DNA of 64,000 bases, from the NCBI RefSeq assembly GCF_001721295.1, contig NZ_MDDS01000081.1, forward strand, positions 62,001 to 126,000, written 5' to 3'. The DNA is from Sphingomonas turrisvirgatae (GTDB taxonomy: Bacteria > Pseudomonadota > Alphaproteobacteria > Sphingomonadales > Sphingomonadaceae). A program made the translations under genes and the position numbers. The stretch's first letter is position 1. The number at the start of each line of letters is the position of its first letter. Below, piece by piece: positions 25,073 through 33,517 of the stretch. The notes under the pieces are model-generated. The model made no database searches. It was not told the origin of the DNA and saw only the letters and a program-made list of their open reading frames with translations.

Positions 25073-26992
25073 TCACTTCGCGTCGAACAAGCGCCGCAGG
25101 AAGACCGTCTCCACCTCGCGCCGCAGATCGTTGTTGGGCTTCTTCTGGAAGCCATGTCCTTCGTCGGCGAACAGCACGTACCACACCTCGTTGCCGTTCG
25201 CGCGGAGCTTCGCGACGATCTGGTCCGATTCGGATTGCGGCACGCGCGGGTCGTTCGCCCCCTGCATCACCAGCATCGGCTTGGTGATCTTACCGACATT
25301 GTTCATCGGTGAAATCCGCTCGAGCACTGCGCGGATCTTCGGATCGCGCTCGTCGCCATACTCCGCCCGCCGATTGTCGCGTCGATATGCTTCGGTGTTC
25401 TGAAGGAACGAGACCCAGTTGCTGATGCCGTAGCGCTCGACGCCGCCGACCAGCCGCGTCGAATAATGGGTCATGACGGCCAGGCTCATATAGCCGCCAT
25501 AGGACTGGCCGTAGACCGCCACCTTTTTGGCGTCGAGGTCCGGCTGCGCCGCGATCCAGTCGAGCAGCGCGCCGATGTCCTTGACCGAATCCTCGCGCCG
25601 CACGCCATTGTCGAGGCTGAGATAGCGCTTGCCATAGCCGTCGCTGCCGCGGACGTTCGGCAGGATCACCGTGGCCTTGAGCGTATCGGCGAAATATTGC
25701 GCGCCATAGTTCCAGGACGGGCGCGTCTGCGCCTCTGGCCCACCATGAATGTCGACGATCACCGGGGTTCGAGTGCCGGGTGCGATCCCACGCGGGCGAT
25801 AGACGAAAGCGGGCACCGACAAGCCGTCGAACGACTTGAAACGGATGAGTTCGGGCTCCGCGAGGGTCGCGGGGTCCAGGTCGCCCAGTTCGGACGTGGT
25901 CCAGCGCGTCAGCTGAGCGCCGTCCACGTCCCAGTTCCACACATCGCCGGCCGAGGTCGCGGACGACAGGCCGATCGCGAGCCGCTTGCCGGCCAGGTCG
26001 AACTTGAGCGCGGTCAGCACGCCCTTGGGCAGGCTGGGCTGAGGTAGCGCGCGGCGCGTGATGCGGTCCTGCACGACGACCCGCGAGAAGCCGTCCTCGT
26101 TCACCGAATAGGCCAGAACACGGCCGTCGGACGTCAAGTCATAGCTTTCGACGTCCCATTTCAGGTTGGGGGTCAGTACCATCTGCCTGCCGCTGGCCAG
26201 GTCGATCTCGACCAGCTGCTGCGTGTCGGCACCGCGATTGCTGATCGCGATCAGCCGCTGGCCACCCGGCAGATAGCGCACGTCGCGATAGCTGGCCGGA
26301 GTTCCGGTGGGGATTTCCCGCGCCTTGCCGCTCGCCACGTCAAGCTCGAAGATGCGGTCGACCGTGTTCGAAGGACTGCGAAGGAAAACGATCCGGGACT
26401 TGTCGGCCGAAATGTCGGCTGGATCGATTGCGCCTTCGCTCTCAAGCAGGGTGCCTGGCTGCCCGGACGGCAGGTCGAGCCCGAGCAAGCTATAGGCGGC
26501 GCTTCCCTTGGTCGAGCGGGGCCAGACCATCAGCGACCCGTCCTTGCTGAATGTCGGGCCGCCGTTGCGCGAGCCAGGCTCCGTCAGCTGCGCTGCCGCG
26601 CCAGTCACGCCGCGCGCATAGAGCTGAAACCATTCGTCGCCGCCCGTGTCGCGGCTGAACACGAAGCGGTCGGTACCCGGGATCACTTTCGCGCTCGATA
26701 CCGGTTCGGCCGCGAACGTCAGCTGCGTACGGGCGGCGCCGGGCGCAGCGACCCTATGCAATTGCGCCGTTGCGCCGAAACGGGTCGAGATCAGCATGGA
26801 GCCGTCGGGCAGCCAGTCCTCGAAGCTTGCAGAACGGCTGTTCTGGTAACGCTGGACCGCTTCGCTCACCTCCGGCGGGATCTCGGGCACACCCTGCAGC
26901 GTGGCAGTGCCAACCTGTCGCGTCGAAACGGTCTGAGCAATGAGCGGCGTGGAAAGCGCGATCAACGCGGCGGCGGTTGCGATCCTGAACAT
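25073..26992 (-). CDS. S9 family prolyl oligopeptidase-like peptidase
   Basis: This 639-residue exported peptidase has a signal peptide (MFRIATAAALIALSTPLIAQ), an N-terminal beta-propeller of repeated DxxR/strand units (about 60-370), and a C-terminal alpha/beta-hydrolase domain. The nucleophile motif is GQSYGGYMSL (catalytic Ser), with the Asp in GANDPRVPQSESDQ and the His in DEGHGFQKKPN. DIHGGPE is the oxyanion region. It resembles the acylaminoacyl-peptidase/S9C group common in sphingomonads. The peptide substrate is not apparent. Confidence 0.9.
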   Translation of the reverse strand: MFRIATAAALIALSTPLIAQTVSTRQVGTATLQGVPEIPPEVSEAVQRYQNSRSASFEDWLPDGSMLISTRFGATAQLHRVAAPGAARTQLTFAAEPVSSAKVIPGTDRFVFSRDTGGDEWFQLYARGVTGAAAQLTEPGSRNGGPTFSKDGSLMVWPRSTKGSAAYSLLGLDLPSGQPGTLLESEGAIDPADISADKSRIVFLRSPSNTVDRIFELDVASGKAREIPTGTPASYRDVRYLPGGQRLIAISNRGADTQQLVEIDLASGRQMVLTPNLKWDVESYDLTSDGRVLAYSVNEDGFSRVVVQDRITRRALPQPSLPKGVLTALKFDLAGKRLAIGLSSATSAGDVWNWDVDGAQLTRWTTSELGDLDPATLAEPELIRFKSFDGLSVPAFVYRPRGIAPGTRTPVIVDIHGGPEAQTRPSWNYGAQYFADTLKATVILPNVRGSDGYGKRYLSLDNGVRREDSVKDIGALLDWIAAQPDLDAKKVAVYGQSYGGYMSLAVMTHYSTRLVGGVERYGISNWVSFLQNTEAYRRDNRRAEYGDERDPKIRAVLERISPMNNVGKITKPMLVMQGANDPRVPQSESDQIVAKLRANGNEVWYVLFADEGHGFQKKPNNDLRREVETVFLRRLFDAK

Positions 26993-27081
26993 GCCGCTTC
27001 ATCCGCTTCCGGGCTGCCCTGCGTCAAGCCGGTCTGGCCATCATCGCCGTTGCAGCACGCTGTATCTTCAAGCGTCCGGCG

Positions 27082-27122
27082 CGCGAATACGGGGCATCGC
27101 GCCGAAATGCCCCGTATTCGCG
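27082..27122. repeat. long perfect inverted repeat between divergent genes
   Basis: CGCGAATACGGGGCAT (27082-27097) is repeated in inverted orientation as ATGCCCCGTATTCGCG (27107-27122) around the 9-base loop CGCGCCGAA. The 16-bp stem lies midway between the S9 peptidase start (26992, reverse) and the acylphosphatase start (27210, forward), so it cannot be an ordinary terminator of either gene. It may be a shared operator, a structured leader, or a dispersed palindromic repeat. Confidence 0.75.
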
Positions 27123-27209
27123 GCTGAGGGGACTTCGCGAACGCCGTCCTGTTGCATTATGACGAGCCGTGCGCGGTGTTTGCGCATGCGTAGGCGGGGA
27201 TAGAAGGAC

Positions 27210-27485
27210 ATGACGGCACAGCGTTTGCTGATCGAAGGGCGCGTTCAGCGCGTCGGCTATCGCGATTGGGCGGTACGCACGGCCAAGCAGCTGGGCGTCA
27301 TCGGATGGGTGCGCAATCTGCAGGACGGGCGAGTGGAGATCCTGGCCGACGGTGACGGCATGGCGCTCGACACCTTTGTCGACCGGTGCCGCGAGGGGCC
27401 AATGCTGGCCGAAGTGGCGCGGATCGACGCGACGCCGGCGGAACGGGGGAATGTGAAAGGGTTCACAAAGCGGTTCACCGCCTGA
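27210..27485 (+). CDS. acyP: acylphosphatase
   Basis: This 91-residue enzyme hydrolyses acyl phosphates. The signature GRVQRVGYRDWAVRTAKQLGVIGWVRNLQDGRVEI contains the catalytic Arg (VQRVGYR) and Asn (VRNLQDG). The full family length is present. A ribosome binding site (GAAGG) lies upstream. It converges on the DUF2794 gene with a 4-base gap. Confidence 0.94.
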   Translation: MTAQRLLIEGRVQRVGYRDWAVRTAKQLGVIGWVRNLQDGRVEILADGDGMALDTFVDRCREGPMLAEVARIDATPAERGNVKGFTKRFTA

Positions 27486-27489
27486 CGCG

Positions 27490-27831
27490 TCAATCCTCGA
27501 CCAGTTTCATCAGGCGCCGCTCGACCGGCGCAAGCACGGGGCCAAGCTCGTGCCCGCGCTTCAGCACCGCGCCCGCTTCGTTGACCAGCGCCCACATGCC
27601 CTGGCGATTGCGAAGCGCCGGCCGTTTTTCGACGCGGAACTCCGGCCGCTCCGCCGTTCGGCGGAAGGCTGCGAACACTGCGGCGTCTCGCCCCAGCTGG
27701 ATGGCGTAGTCGCGCCAGTGACCGGCCGCCACCATGCGGCCGTACAGATCGAGGATGCGGTTCAGTTCGGCCCGCTCGAACCCGACCTGAAGCGGTGCGC
27801 GCTGGGGAAATGGGGTGACGGTCGCGCTCAC
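27490..27831 (-). CDS. DUF2794 family protein
   Basis: This 113-residue protein matches the DUF2794 family, found almost only in alphaproteobacteria: it contains FERAELNRILDLYGRMVAAGHWRDYAIQLGRDAAVFAAFRR and a basic C-terminus. Function unknown. It overlaps the end of cysE by 4 bases and is co-transcribed with it. Confidence 0.85.
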   Translation of the reverse strand: MSATVTPFPQRAPLQVGFERAELNRILDLYGRMVAAGHWRDYAIQLGRDAAVFAAFRRTAERPEFRVEKRPALRNRQGMWALVNEAGAVLKRGHELGPVLAPVERRLMKLVED

Positions 27832-28523
27832 GCCCGGTCGCGACGCTCGGCCAATTCGAGAGCATCCCGCTCGATCAGCAGCGCATCAAGCCGCTTGCGC
27901 ATCGCCTCGATCTCGCAGCGCATGATCTCCAGCTTCTGCGTGGCCGGGTCGAACATCTCGCTGCACGGAGTGCCATAGGGCACGAAGTCCTTCTGCAGCT
28001 TATCCGCCTCGACCAAGGTCGCCTTCGCGGGGATGCCGACCATCACCGCACCGGCGGGCACATCCTTGGTCACGACGGCATTGGCACCGATCTTCGCATC
28101 GGGGTGGACGGTGATCGGGCCCAGCACCTGCGCGCCGGAGCCGATCACCACGCCGTTTGCGATCGTCGGATGGCGCTTGCCAGCGATACCGTTGTCCGGG
28201 CTGGTCCCGCCCAGCGTGACGCACTGATAGATGGTGACATCGTCGCCGATCTCGGCAGTTTCGCCGATCACCACGAAGCCATGATCGATGAAGAAGTTGC
28301 GACCGATCCGGGCGCCGGGATGGATGTCGATGGCGGTGAGCCAGCGCGACAGGTGGTTCACGAACCGCGCAAGGAAGAACATCCGGTTACGGAAAAGCGC
28401 ATGCGCGATGCGGTGCCAGAACAGCGCCCAGACGCCCGGATAGAGCAAGATTTCCGCACGGCTGCGAGGCGCGGGATCCCGCGCACGGATGGAATCAAGA
28501 TATGTCCTCAGACCACCGGACAT
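27828..28523 (-). CDS. cysE: serine O-acetyltransferase (EpsC type)
   Basis: This enzyme of about 231 residues acetylates serine for cysteine synthesis. The left-handed beta-helix hexapeptide repeats are clear (IHPGARIGRNFFIDHGFVVIGETAEIGDDVTIYQCVTLGG). Active-site His residues lie in the DHG and HP motifs. An extra C-terminal helical tail (about residues 185-230) goes beyond classic CysE. The start at 28523 (MSGGLRTYLDSIRARDPAPRS) was chosen because the family N-terminal helical domain begins there; the frame continues upstream. The neighbouring TSUP exporter suggests sulphur metabolism. Confidence 0.9.
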   Translation of the reverse strand: MSGGLRTYLDSIRARDPAPRSRAEILLYPGVWALFWHRIAHALFRNRMFFLARFVNHLSRWLTAIDIHPGARIGRNFFIDHGFVVIGETAEIGDDVTIYQCVTLGGTSPDNGIAGKRHPTIANGVVIGSGAQVLGPITVHPDAKIGANAVVTKDVPAGAVMVGIPAKATLVEADKLQKDFVPYGTPCSEMFDPATQKLEIMRCEIEAMRKRLDALLIERDALELAERRDRA

Positions 28524-28691
28524 GAACGGGCCCCTTCTTTCTCCGCGCAATCTAGGCATGTAGGCCACCGTTTTCCAGCGTTGTGCGTTGGCTGGCGCAG
28601 CAGGCTTGTTCCACCTAAACACGATGTATCTTGTAGGGATTGTCGTCGCACGGCAGGAAAAGTGCGCCGGTGCTGGTCGCTTTGAGGGGTA

Positions 28692-29459
28692 TTGATGTTC
28701 GACGGTTTGGACTTGCAGGCGCTGCTCCCCTTCATCGCTGTCGGCTTCGCCGCGCAGATCGTAGACGGTGCGCTGGGCATGGCGTTCGGCGTCATATCAT
28801 CGACCTTGCTGGTAAGCGTCCTGGGCGTTCCGCCGGCCACTGCCTCGGCCGGGGTACATCTGGCCGAATGCTTCACCACCGGCGTTTCGGGCATCAGCCA
28901 TGCAATTCACAAGAACGTGAACTGGAAGCTGTTCTTCCGGCTGTTGATCCCCGGCGTGATCGGTGGCGTCACCGGCGCCTATCTGCTGACGTCGCTGGAC
29001 GCGGCGGTCACGCGCCCGTTCGTGATGACCTATCTCGCCGGGATCGGGCTGTATCTGCTTTGGCGCGGCCTCAGCTTTCCAACTCGCCACCATCGTGAAC
29101 CCAAGATCGTCGAGCCGCTGGGACTTGCCGGCGGCTTTCTCGATGCGGCGGGCGGCGGCGGCTGGGGACCGGTCGTGACCAGCAACCTTCTGATCCAGGG
29201 AACGCAGCCGCGTTACACGATCGGCACGGTCAACAGCGTCGAATTCTTCCTGACGCTATCGGTGTCGATCACCTTCATCATCCATCTGGGTTTCGCGGCG
29301 TTTACCGAGGCGGTCGTCGGCCTGCTGATCGGCGGCGTCCTTGCAGCGCCGTTCGGGGCGATCATCGCCAAGCGGGTTCCTACCAAGACCCTGTTGATCC
29401 TTGTCGGCATCGTGCTGACACTGACCAGCAGCTATAGCGTCTATAATGCCCTGACCTGA
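28692..29459 (+). CDS. TSUP family (TauE/SafE) membrane transporter
   Basis: This 255-residue inner-membrane protein has about eight hydrophobic segments. The two internally related halves begin FIAVGFAAQIVDGALGMAFGVISSTLL and PLGLAGGFLDAAGGGGWGPVVTSNLL, with the characteristic TSUP D-G-x-x-G-x-G-G loops. Family members export sulphite, sulphonates or related organic anions. Proximity to divergent cysE makes a sulphur compound plausible, by context only. Confidence 0.88.
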   Translation: MMFDGLDLQALLPFIAVGFAAQIVDGALGMAFGVISSTLLVSVLGVPPATASAGVHLAECFTTGVSGISHAIHKNVNWKLFFRLLIPGVIGGVTGAYLLTSLDAAVTRPFVMTYLAGIGLYLLWRGLSFPTRHHREPKIVEPLGLAGGFLDAAGGGGWGPVVTSNLLIQGTQPRYTIGTVNSVEFFLTLSVSITFIIHLGFAAFTEAVVGLLIGGVLAAPFGAIIAKRVPTKTLLILVGIVLTLTSSYSVYNALT

Positions 29460-29534
29460 TCGACGCGATCGTTGCAAACTCCGCCTGTGAGTGAGACAGT
29501 CGCTCACGGCAAACGAGACTTCCCATTTCCTTGC

Positions 29535-29579
29535 TGCAATGCCGCACCATATATGCGGCATCGCACTAGCTGCATTGCA
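29535..29579. promoter_or_regulatory. nested inverted repeats upstream of ahpC
   Basis: An inner dyad, ATGCCGCA-N7-TGCGGCAT (29539-29561), is perfect over 8 bp on each side. An outer dyad, TGCAATG (29535-29541) and CATTGCA (29573-29579), surrounds it. The block ends 22 bases before the ahpC start at 29602. It is a good candidate for an operator of the peroxide response. It does not match the E. coli OxyR ATAG-N7-CTAT spacing closely, so the bound protein is undetermined. Confidence 0.45.
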
Positions 29580-29601
29580 CCATAAATGGAGAAAAGATCA
29601 C

Positions 29602-30165
29602 ATGGCGCTCATCGGAACCCCGCTTCAGCCGTTCAAGGCGACCGCTTTCAAGGCAGGCAAGTTCGTCGACGTCACCGACGCGGACGTGAAGGGCAAGTGG
29701 GCGGTCTTCTTCTTCTATCCCGCCGATTTCACCTTCGTCTGCCCGACGGAGCTTGAGGATCTGGCCGATATCTACCCGACGCTCCAGAAGATGGACGTCG
29801 AGGTGTATTCGGTCTCGACCGATACGCACTTCTGCCACAAGGCATGGCACGACACCTCGCCCGCGATCGGCAAGATCAACTACTATATGCTGGGCGACCA
29901 GAACCACGCGCTGTCGAACCAGTTCGGCGTGCTGCGTGAAGGCGTCGGCCTGGCCGATCGCGCGACCTTCGTGCTCGATCCGGAAGGCGTCATCCAGCTG
30001 GTCGAGATCACGCCGGAAGGCGTGGGCCGCAACGCTGCCGAGCTGCTGCGCAAGGTGAAGGCCGCGCAATATTGGGCGAGCCATCCGGGTGAAGTGTGCC
30101 CGGCCAAGTGGGAAGAAGGCGCCGAGACGCTTGCTCCCTCGCTCGACCTCGTCGGCAAGATCTAA
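29602..30165 (+). CDS. ahpC: alkyl hydroperoxide reductase subunit C (peroxiredoxin)
   Basis: This 187-residue typical 2-Cys peroxiredoxin reduces H2O2, organic peroxides and peroxynitrite. The peroxidatic Cys47 is in FTFVCPTE and the resolving Cys166 in GEVCPA. The start at 29602 follows GGAGAAAAG and gives the standard N-terminus MALIGTPLQPFKATAF. It is followed by a terminator and then by its reductase gene ahpF. Confidence 0.97.
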   Translation: MALIGTPLQPFKATAFKAGKFVDVTDADVKGKWAVFFFYPADFTFVCPTELEDLADIYPTLQKMDVEVYSVSTDTHFCHKAWHDTSPAIGKINYYMLGDQNHALSNQFGVLREGVGLADRATFVLDPEGVIQLVEITPEGVGRNAAELLRKVKAAQYWASHPGEVCPAKWEEGAETLAPSLDLVGKI

Positions 30166-30239
30166 GCACCCGCCCGCCCTCTTGCGGGTGCTCTAGAGGC
30201 CCGGGGCGAGACTTCCCGTCGCCCCGGGCCATTTTATTT
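30166..30239 (+). terminator. double hairpin with T-rich tail between ahpC and ahpF
   Basis: A first hairpin, GCACCCGC/GCGGGTGC (30166-30191), follows the ahpC stop. A second, GGCCCGGGGCGA/TCGCCCCGGGCC (30198-30230), has a 12-bp stem and is followed by ATTTTATTTC. The second has the form of a Rho-independent terminator. It should reduce transcription into ahpF, giving more peroxiredoxin than reductase. Confidence 0.8.
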
Positions 30240-30259
30240 CCAGACTACAGGACACCGCC

Positions 30260-31837
30260 ATGCTCGACGCGCATCTCAAGCAACAGCTCGAAGCCCATCT
30301 CGCGAACATCCGCGAGCCGATCGAACTCGTCGCCAGCCTGGGCGACGATGCGAAGTCGCGTGAACTGGGCGGCCTGCTCGACGAGATCGCGGCACTGAGC
30401 CCGAAGATCACTGTCGTGCAGGCCGACGACAAGCGCCGCCCAAGCTTCATGATCCGCCGGGTCGGTACCGATATCGGCGTCCGCTTTGCCGGTATCCCGA
30501 TGGGGCATGAATTCACCTCGCTCGTCCTCGCGCTGCTTCAGGTTGGCGGCCATCCGTCCAAGGCCGCGCGGGACGTGATCGAGCAAGTGAAGGGGCTCGA
30601 CGGCGAGCTGCATTTCGAAACCTATTTCTCGCTCAGCTGCCAAAACTGCCCCGACGTCGTCCAGGCGTTGAACCTGATGGCAGTCCTCAATCCCAGCATC
30701 AGCCACGTCGCGATCGATGGCGGGCTGTTCAAGGACGAGGTGGATAGCCGCAAGGTGATGGCGGTGCCGACCGTGTTCCTGAACGGCGAGCCGTTCGGTT
30801 CGGGCCGCATGGAGCTTGAGCAGATCGTCGCCAAGCTCGATACCGGTGCTGAAGCGAAGGCGGCCGAGAAGTTGGCAGCCAAGGAGCCGTTCGACGTGCT
30901 GATCGTGGGCGGCGGGCCGGCCGGCGCGGCCTCGGCAATCTATACCGCGCGCAAGGGGCTGCGCGTCGGCGTCGCGGCCGAACGGTTCGGCGGCCAGGTG
31001 CTCGACACGATGGGGATCGAGAACTTCATCTCGGTGCCATATACCGAGGGCCCGAAGCTCGCCGCGCAGTTCGAGGCGCACGTCAAGGACAATGACGTCG
31101 ACATCATGAACCTGCAGCGTGCCGAAAAGCTGATCCCGGCATCACAGGAAGGTGGGCTGCACGAAGTCGTGCTGGCTAATGGCGGGCGCCTGAAGGCCCG
31201 GACCATCATCCTCTCGACCGGCGCACGCTGGCGGCAGATGGGCGTTCCGGGTGAGGACGAGTATCGCAACAAGGGCGTCGCTTATTGTCCGCATTGCGAC
31301 GGCCCGCTGTTCAAGGGCAAGCGCGTCGCGGTGATCGGCGGGGGCAACTCGGGCGTCGAGGCGGCGATCGATCTTGCCGGCATGGTCGCGCACGTCATGC
31401 TGATCGAATATGACAGCCAGCTGCGCGCCGACGCGGTGTTGCAGCGCAAGCTTGCCAGCTTGCCCAACGTCAAGATCATCACCTCGGCCCTGACGACGCG
31501 GGTCAATGGCGACGAGAAGGTGACGGGCCTCAGCTACAAGGACCGCAACAGTGGCGAGGAGCATGATATCGAGTTGGAGGGGATCTTCGTTCAGATCGGT
31601 CTGGTCCCGAACACCGAATGGCTCAAGGACAGCATCGCGTTGACCCCGCGCGGCGAGATTGAGATCGATGCGCGCGGCGAAACATCGCAGCCCGGCATTT
31701 TCGCAGCCGGGGACGCGACCACGGTGCCCTACAAGCAGATCGTGATCGCGATGGGAGCTGGTTCGACCGCCGGGTTGTCGGCCTTCGACTACCTTATCCG
31801 CCTGCCGGAACGGGAGACGCAGGCAGCGGCTGCCTGA
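30260..31837 (+). CDS. ahpF: alkyl hydroperoxide reductase subunit F
   Basis: This 525-residue FAD flavoprotein passes electrons from NADH to AhpC. The N-terminal tandem thioredoxin-like domain contains the CQNC redox pair (Cys127, Cys130). The thioredoxin-reductase-like part has the FAD site GGGPAGAASAIYTARKGL, the redox motif CPHC (Cys343, Cys346), the NAD site GGGNSGVEAAIDLAG, and the terminal FAD motif GIFAAGDATTVPYKQ. It lies downstream of ahpC beyond a terminator and upstream of oxyR. Confidence 0.97.
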   Translation: MLDAHLKQQLEAHLANIREPIELVASLGDDAKSRELGGLLDEIAALSPKITVVQADDKRRPSFMIRRVGTDIGVRFAGIPMGHEFTSLVLALLQVGGHPSKAARDVIEQVKGLDGELHFETYFSLSCQNCPDVVQALNLMAVLNPSISHVAIDGGLFKDEVDSRKVMAVPTVFLNGEPFGSGRMELEQIVAKLDTGAEAKAAEKLAAKEPFDVLIVGGGPAGAASAIYTARKGLRVGVAAERFGGQVLDTMGIENFISVPYTEGPKLAAQFEAHVKDNDVDIMNLQRAEKLIPASQEGGLHEVVLANGGRLKARTIILSTGARWRQMGVPGEDEYRNKGVAYCPHCDGPLFKGKRVAVIGGGNSGVEAAIDLAGMVAHVMLIEYDSQLRADAVLQRKLASLPNVKIITSALTTRVNGDEKVTGLSYKDRNSGEEHDIELEGIFVQIGLVPNTEWLKDSIALTPRGEIEIDARGETSQPGIFAAGDATTVPYKQIVIAMGAGSTAGLSAFDYLIRLPERETQAAAA

Positions 31838-31923
31838 AATGCGCGTGAGAACTCGGCGATCGCCGGGATGACGTGAGCGGGAAAGTCACTTATATCGCCG
31901 CCATTCATCGTCTGGAGCGATCA

Positions 31924-32832
31924 ATGGCGGCGACCTACCTTCCGACCCTCAAACAGCTGCAATATCTGGTCGCGCTGAAGGACCATGGCCATTTCGGTCG
32001 GGCAGCGGAGGCGTGCTTCGTCACGCAATCGACCCTCTCGGCGGGGCTTCGCGAACTCGAGACGCTGATCGGCGTCGTGCTGGTCGAGCGTACGCGCCGC
32101 GTTGTCCGCTTCACCCCCTTGGGAGAGCGGATCGTCGACAAGGCGCGCCGCGTGCTGCGTGAGGCGGATGAGCTCGCAGACCTCGCCCGCTCCGCTGGCC
32201 GGCCGCTGTCTGGCGAGATGCGGATGAGCGTCATCCCAACGATCGCGCCGTTCCTGCTTCCCCGCATCCTGCCGCGCCTGAGACGCGACTATCCGGATCT
32301 CAAGCTGTTCCTGCGCGAGGAGCCGAGCGGCGCGGCCTGCGAAAGCCTGCACACCGGCCGCACCGATTGTGTGCTGCTGGCCCTCCCCTATGCGTGCGGC
32401 GAAGTTGAAACGGCACCGCTGTTCGAAGATCGGCTGTTCGTTGCGTTTCCAGAAGGCGAGTATGGGCCCGATCATGGCGCCGTGACCCCGGGCGAGATCG
32501 ATGAAACACGGCTGCTGCTGCTTGAGGACGGGCATTGCCTCAAGGACCATGCGCTCGCCGCCTGCAACCGGCCTGAACTGCGCGCGGAGGCGACGATGCT
32601 CGGCACCTCGCTTCATACGATGGTGCAGATGGTCGACAACGGCTTGGGCGTAACGATGCTGCCTGAAATGGCGCTGGATGCCGGCATTCTCGATCACACG
32701 CATGTCACGGCGCGGCCGCTGAAGGCCGACAATCCATCGCGGCGCATCGCGCTGGTGTGGCGCAAGGCATCCCCGCGGGAGCGCGACTTCCGGCTGCTTG
32801 CCGACGTGCTGACTCAGTCGGGCGCCGACTGA
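31924..32832 (+). CDS. oxyR: LysR-type peroxide sensor OxyR
   Basis: This 302-residue regulator has an N-terminal winged helix (LKQLQYLVALKDHGHFGRAAEACFVTQSTLSAGLRELE) and a LysR sensor domain. The redox pair characteristic of OxyR is present with the usual spacing: Cys205 in LLLEDGHCLKD and Cys214 in LAAC, matching E. coli Cys199 and Cys208. It probably activates ahpC-ahpF just upstream. The ATG at 31924 gives the family N-terminus; an upstream in-frame start at 31873 is less likely. Confidence 0.93.
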   Translation: MAATYLPTLKQLQYLVALKDHGHFGRAAEACFVTQSTLSAGLRELETLIGVVLVERTRRVVRFTPLGERIVDKARRVLREADELADLARSAGRPLSGEMRMSVIPTIAPFLLPRILPRLRRDYPDLKLFLREEPSGAACESLHTGRTDCVLLALPYACGEVETAPLFEDRLFVAFPEGEYGPDHGAVTPGEIDETRLLLLEDGHCLKDHALAACNRPELRAEATMLGTSLHTMVQMVDNGLGVTMLPEMALDAGILDHTHVTARPLKADNPSRRIALVWRKASPRERDFRLLADVLTQSGAD

Positions 32833-33269
32833 TCGGCCCAGCGCGCTGCGGCCTGATGGTCGCCAGCGCGCGCCTCGACCCAGGCGGTCACAAGGCCGCG
32901 ATGTTCCCGCTTCCAGAACGGCGCATTCGTCTTCAAGCGATCGATCAGATAGGCGCACGCGTCCAGCGCTGCGCGGCGATGCGTTGCCGCCGTCGCGATG
33001 AACACCACGCGATCGCCCGGCGTCATTGGGCCAACGCGGTGAATGACGACAGCCGACAGGAGCGACCATCGCGCAGCCGCCTGCTCTGCCAGGTCGCACA
33101 GCGCCGCTTCGGTCATCCCGGGATAATGTTCAAGTTCGAGGCAGGTTACACCATCATCGCCGCGGACGATGCCGGTGAAGGTGGCGACCGCCCCTGCTCC
33201 CAGCTCGTCAACACCGGCCAGCTCGCTGGCAAGATCGATGGGTGCAGGGTCGACCGAGACGCGGATCAT
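32814..33269 (-). CDS. moaE: molybdopterin synthase catalytic subunit
   Basis: This 151-residue protein forms molybdopterin with MoaD. Family motifs include GAGAVATFTGIVRGDDG, LELEHYPGMTEAAL, HRVGPMTPGDRVVFIATAATHRRAALDACAYLIDRLKTNAPFWKRE. The terminal Lys-containing KTNAPFWK is the active-site region. Its 3' end overlaps the convergent oxyR by 19 bases. It overlaps moaD by 4 bases. Confidence 0.95.
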   Translation of the reverse strand: MIRVSVDPAPIDLASELAGVDELGAGAVATFTGIVRGDDGVTCLELEHYPGMTEAALCDLAEQAAARWSLLSAVVIHRVGPMTPGDRVVFIATAATHRRAALDACAYLIDRLKTNAPFWKREHRGLVTAWVEARAGDHQAAARWADQSAPD

Positions 33270-33517
33270 CCGCCAGTGACCGGCGGGAAGATTGCGACTT
33301 CTTTCGCATTACCGAGGGTAGAATCGAGCGGCACGAACTGCTGGTCCACCGCAGCGCGCAATCGGGTGAGATCACGCAGCGCCGTGGCATGGCCCGGGGT
33401 GCGGTCTTTGAGCCATTCGGCGAGATCGGCGACCGTGCATACCGCCTCGGGCGGATCGACCGATTCCTCGCTCATTCCGATCTGTTCCCGCACCCAGGCG
33501 AAGTAGAGCACGCGCAT
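33266..33517 (-). CDS. moaD: molybdopterin synthase sulphur-carrier subunit
   Basis: This 83-residue ubiquitin-fold sulphur carrier starts MRVLYFAWVREQIG and ends with the required Gly-Gly (FPPVTGG), where the thiocarboxylate forms. KEVAIFPPVTGG is diagnostic. It lies between pgsA and moaE with 1-base and 4-base overlaps. Confidence 0.94.
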   Translation of the reverse strand: MRVLYFAWVREQIGMSEESVDPPEAVCTVADLAEWLKDRTPGHATALRDLTRLRAAVDQQFVPLDSTLGNAKEVAIFPPVTGG

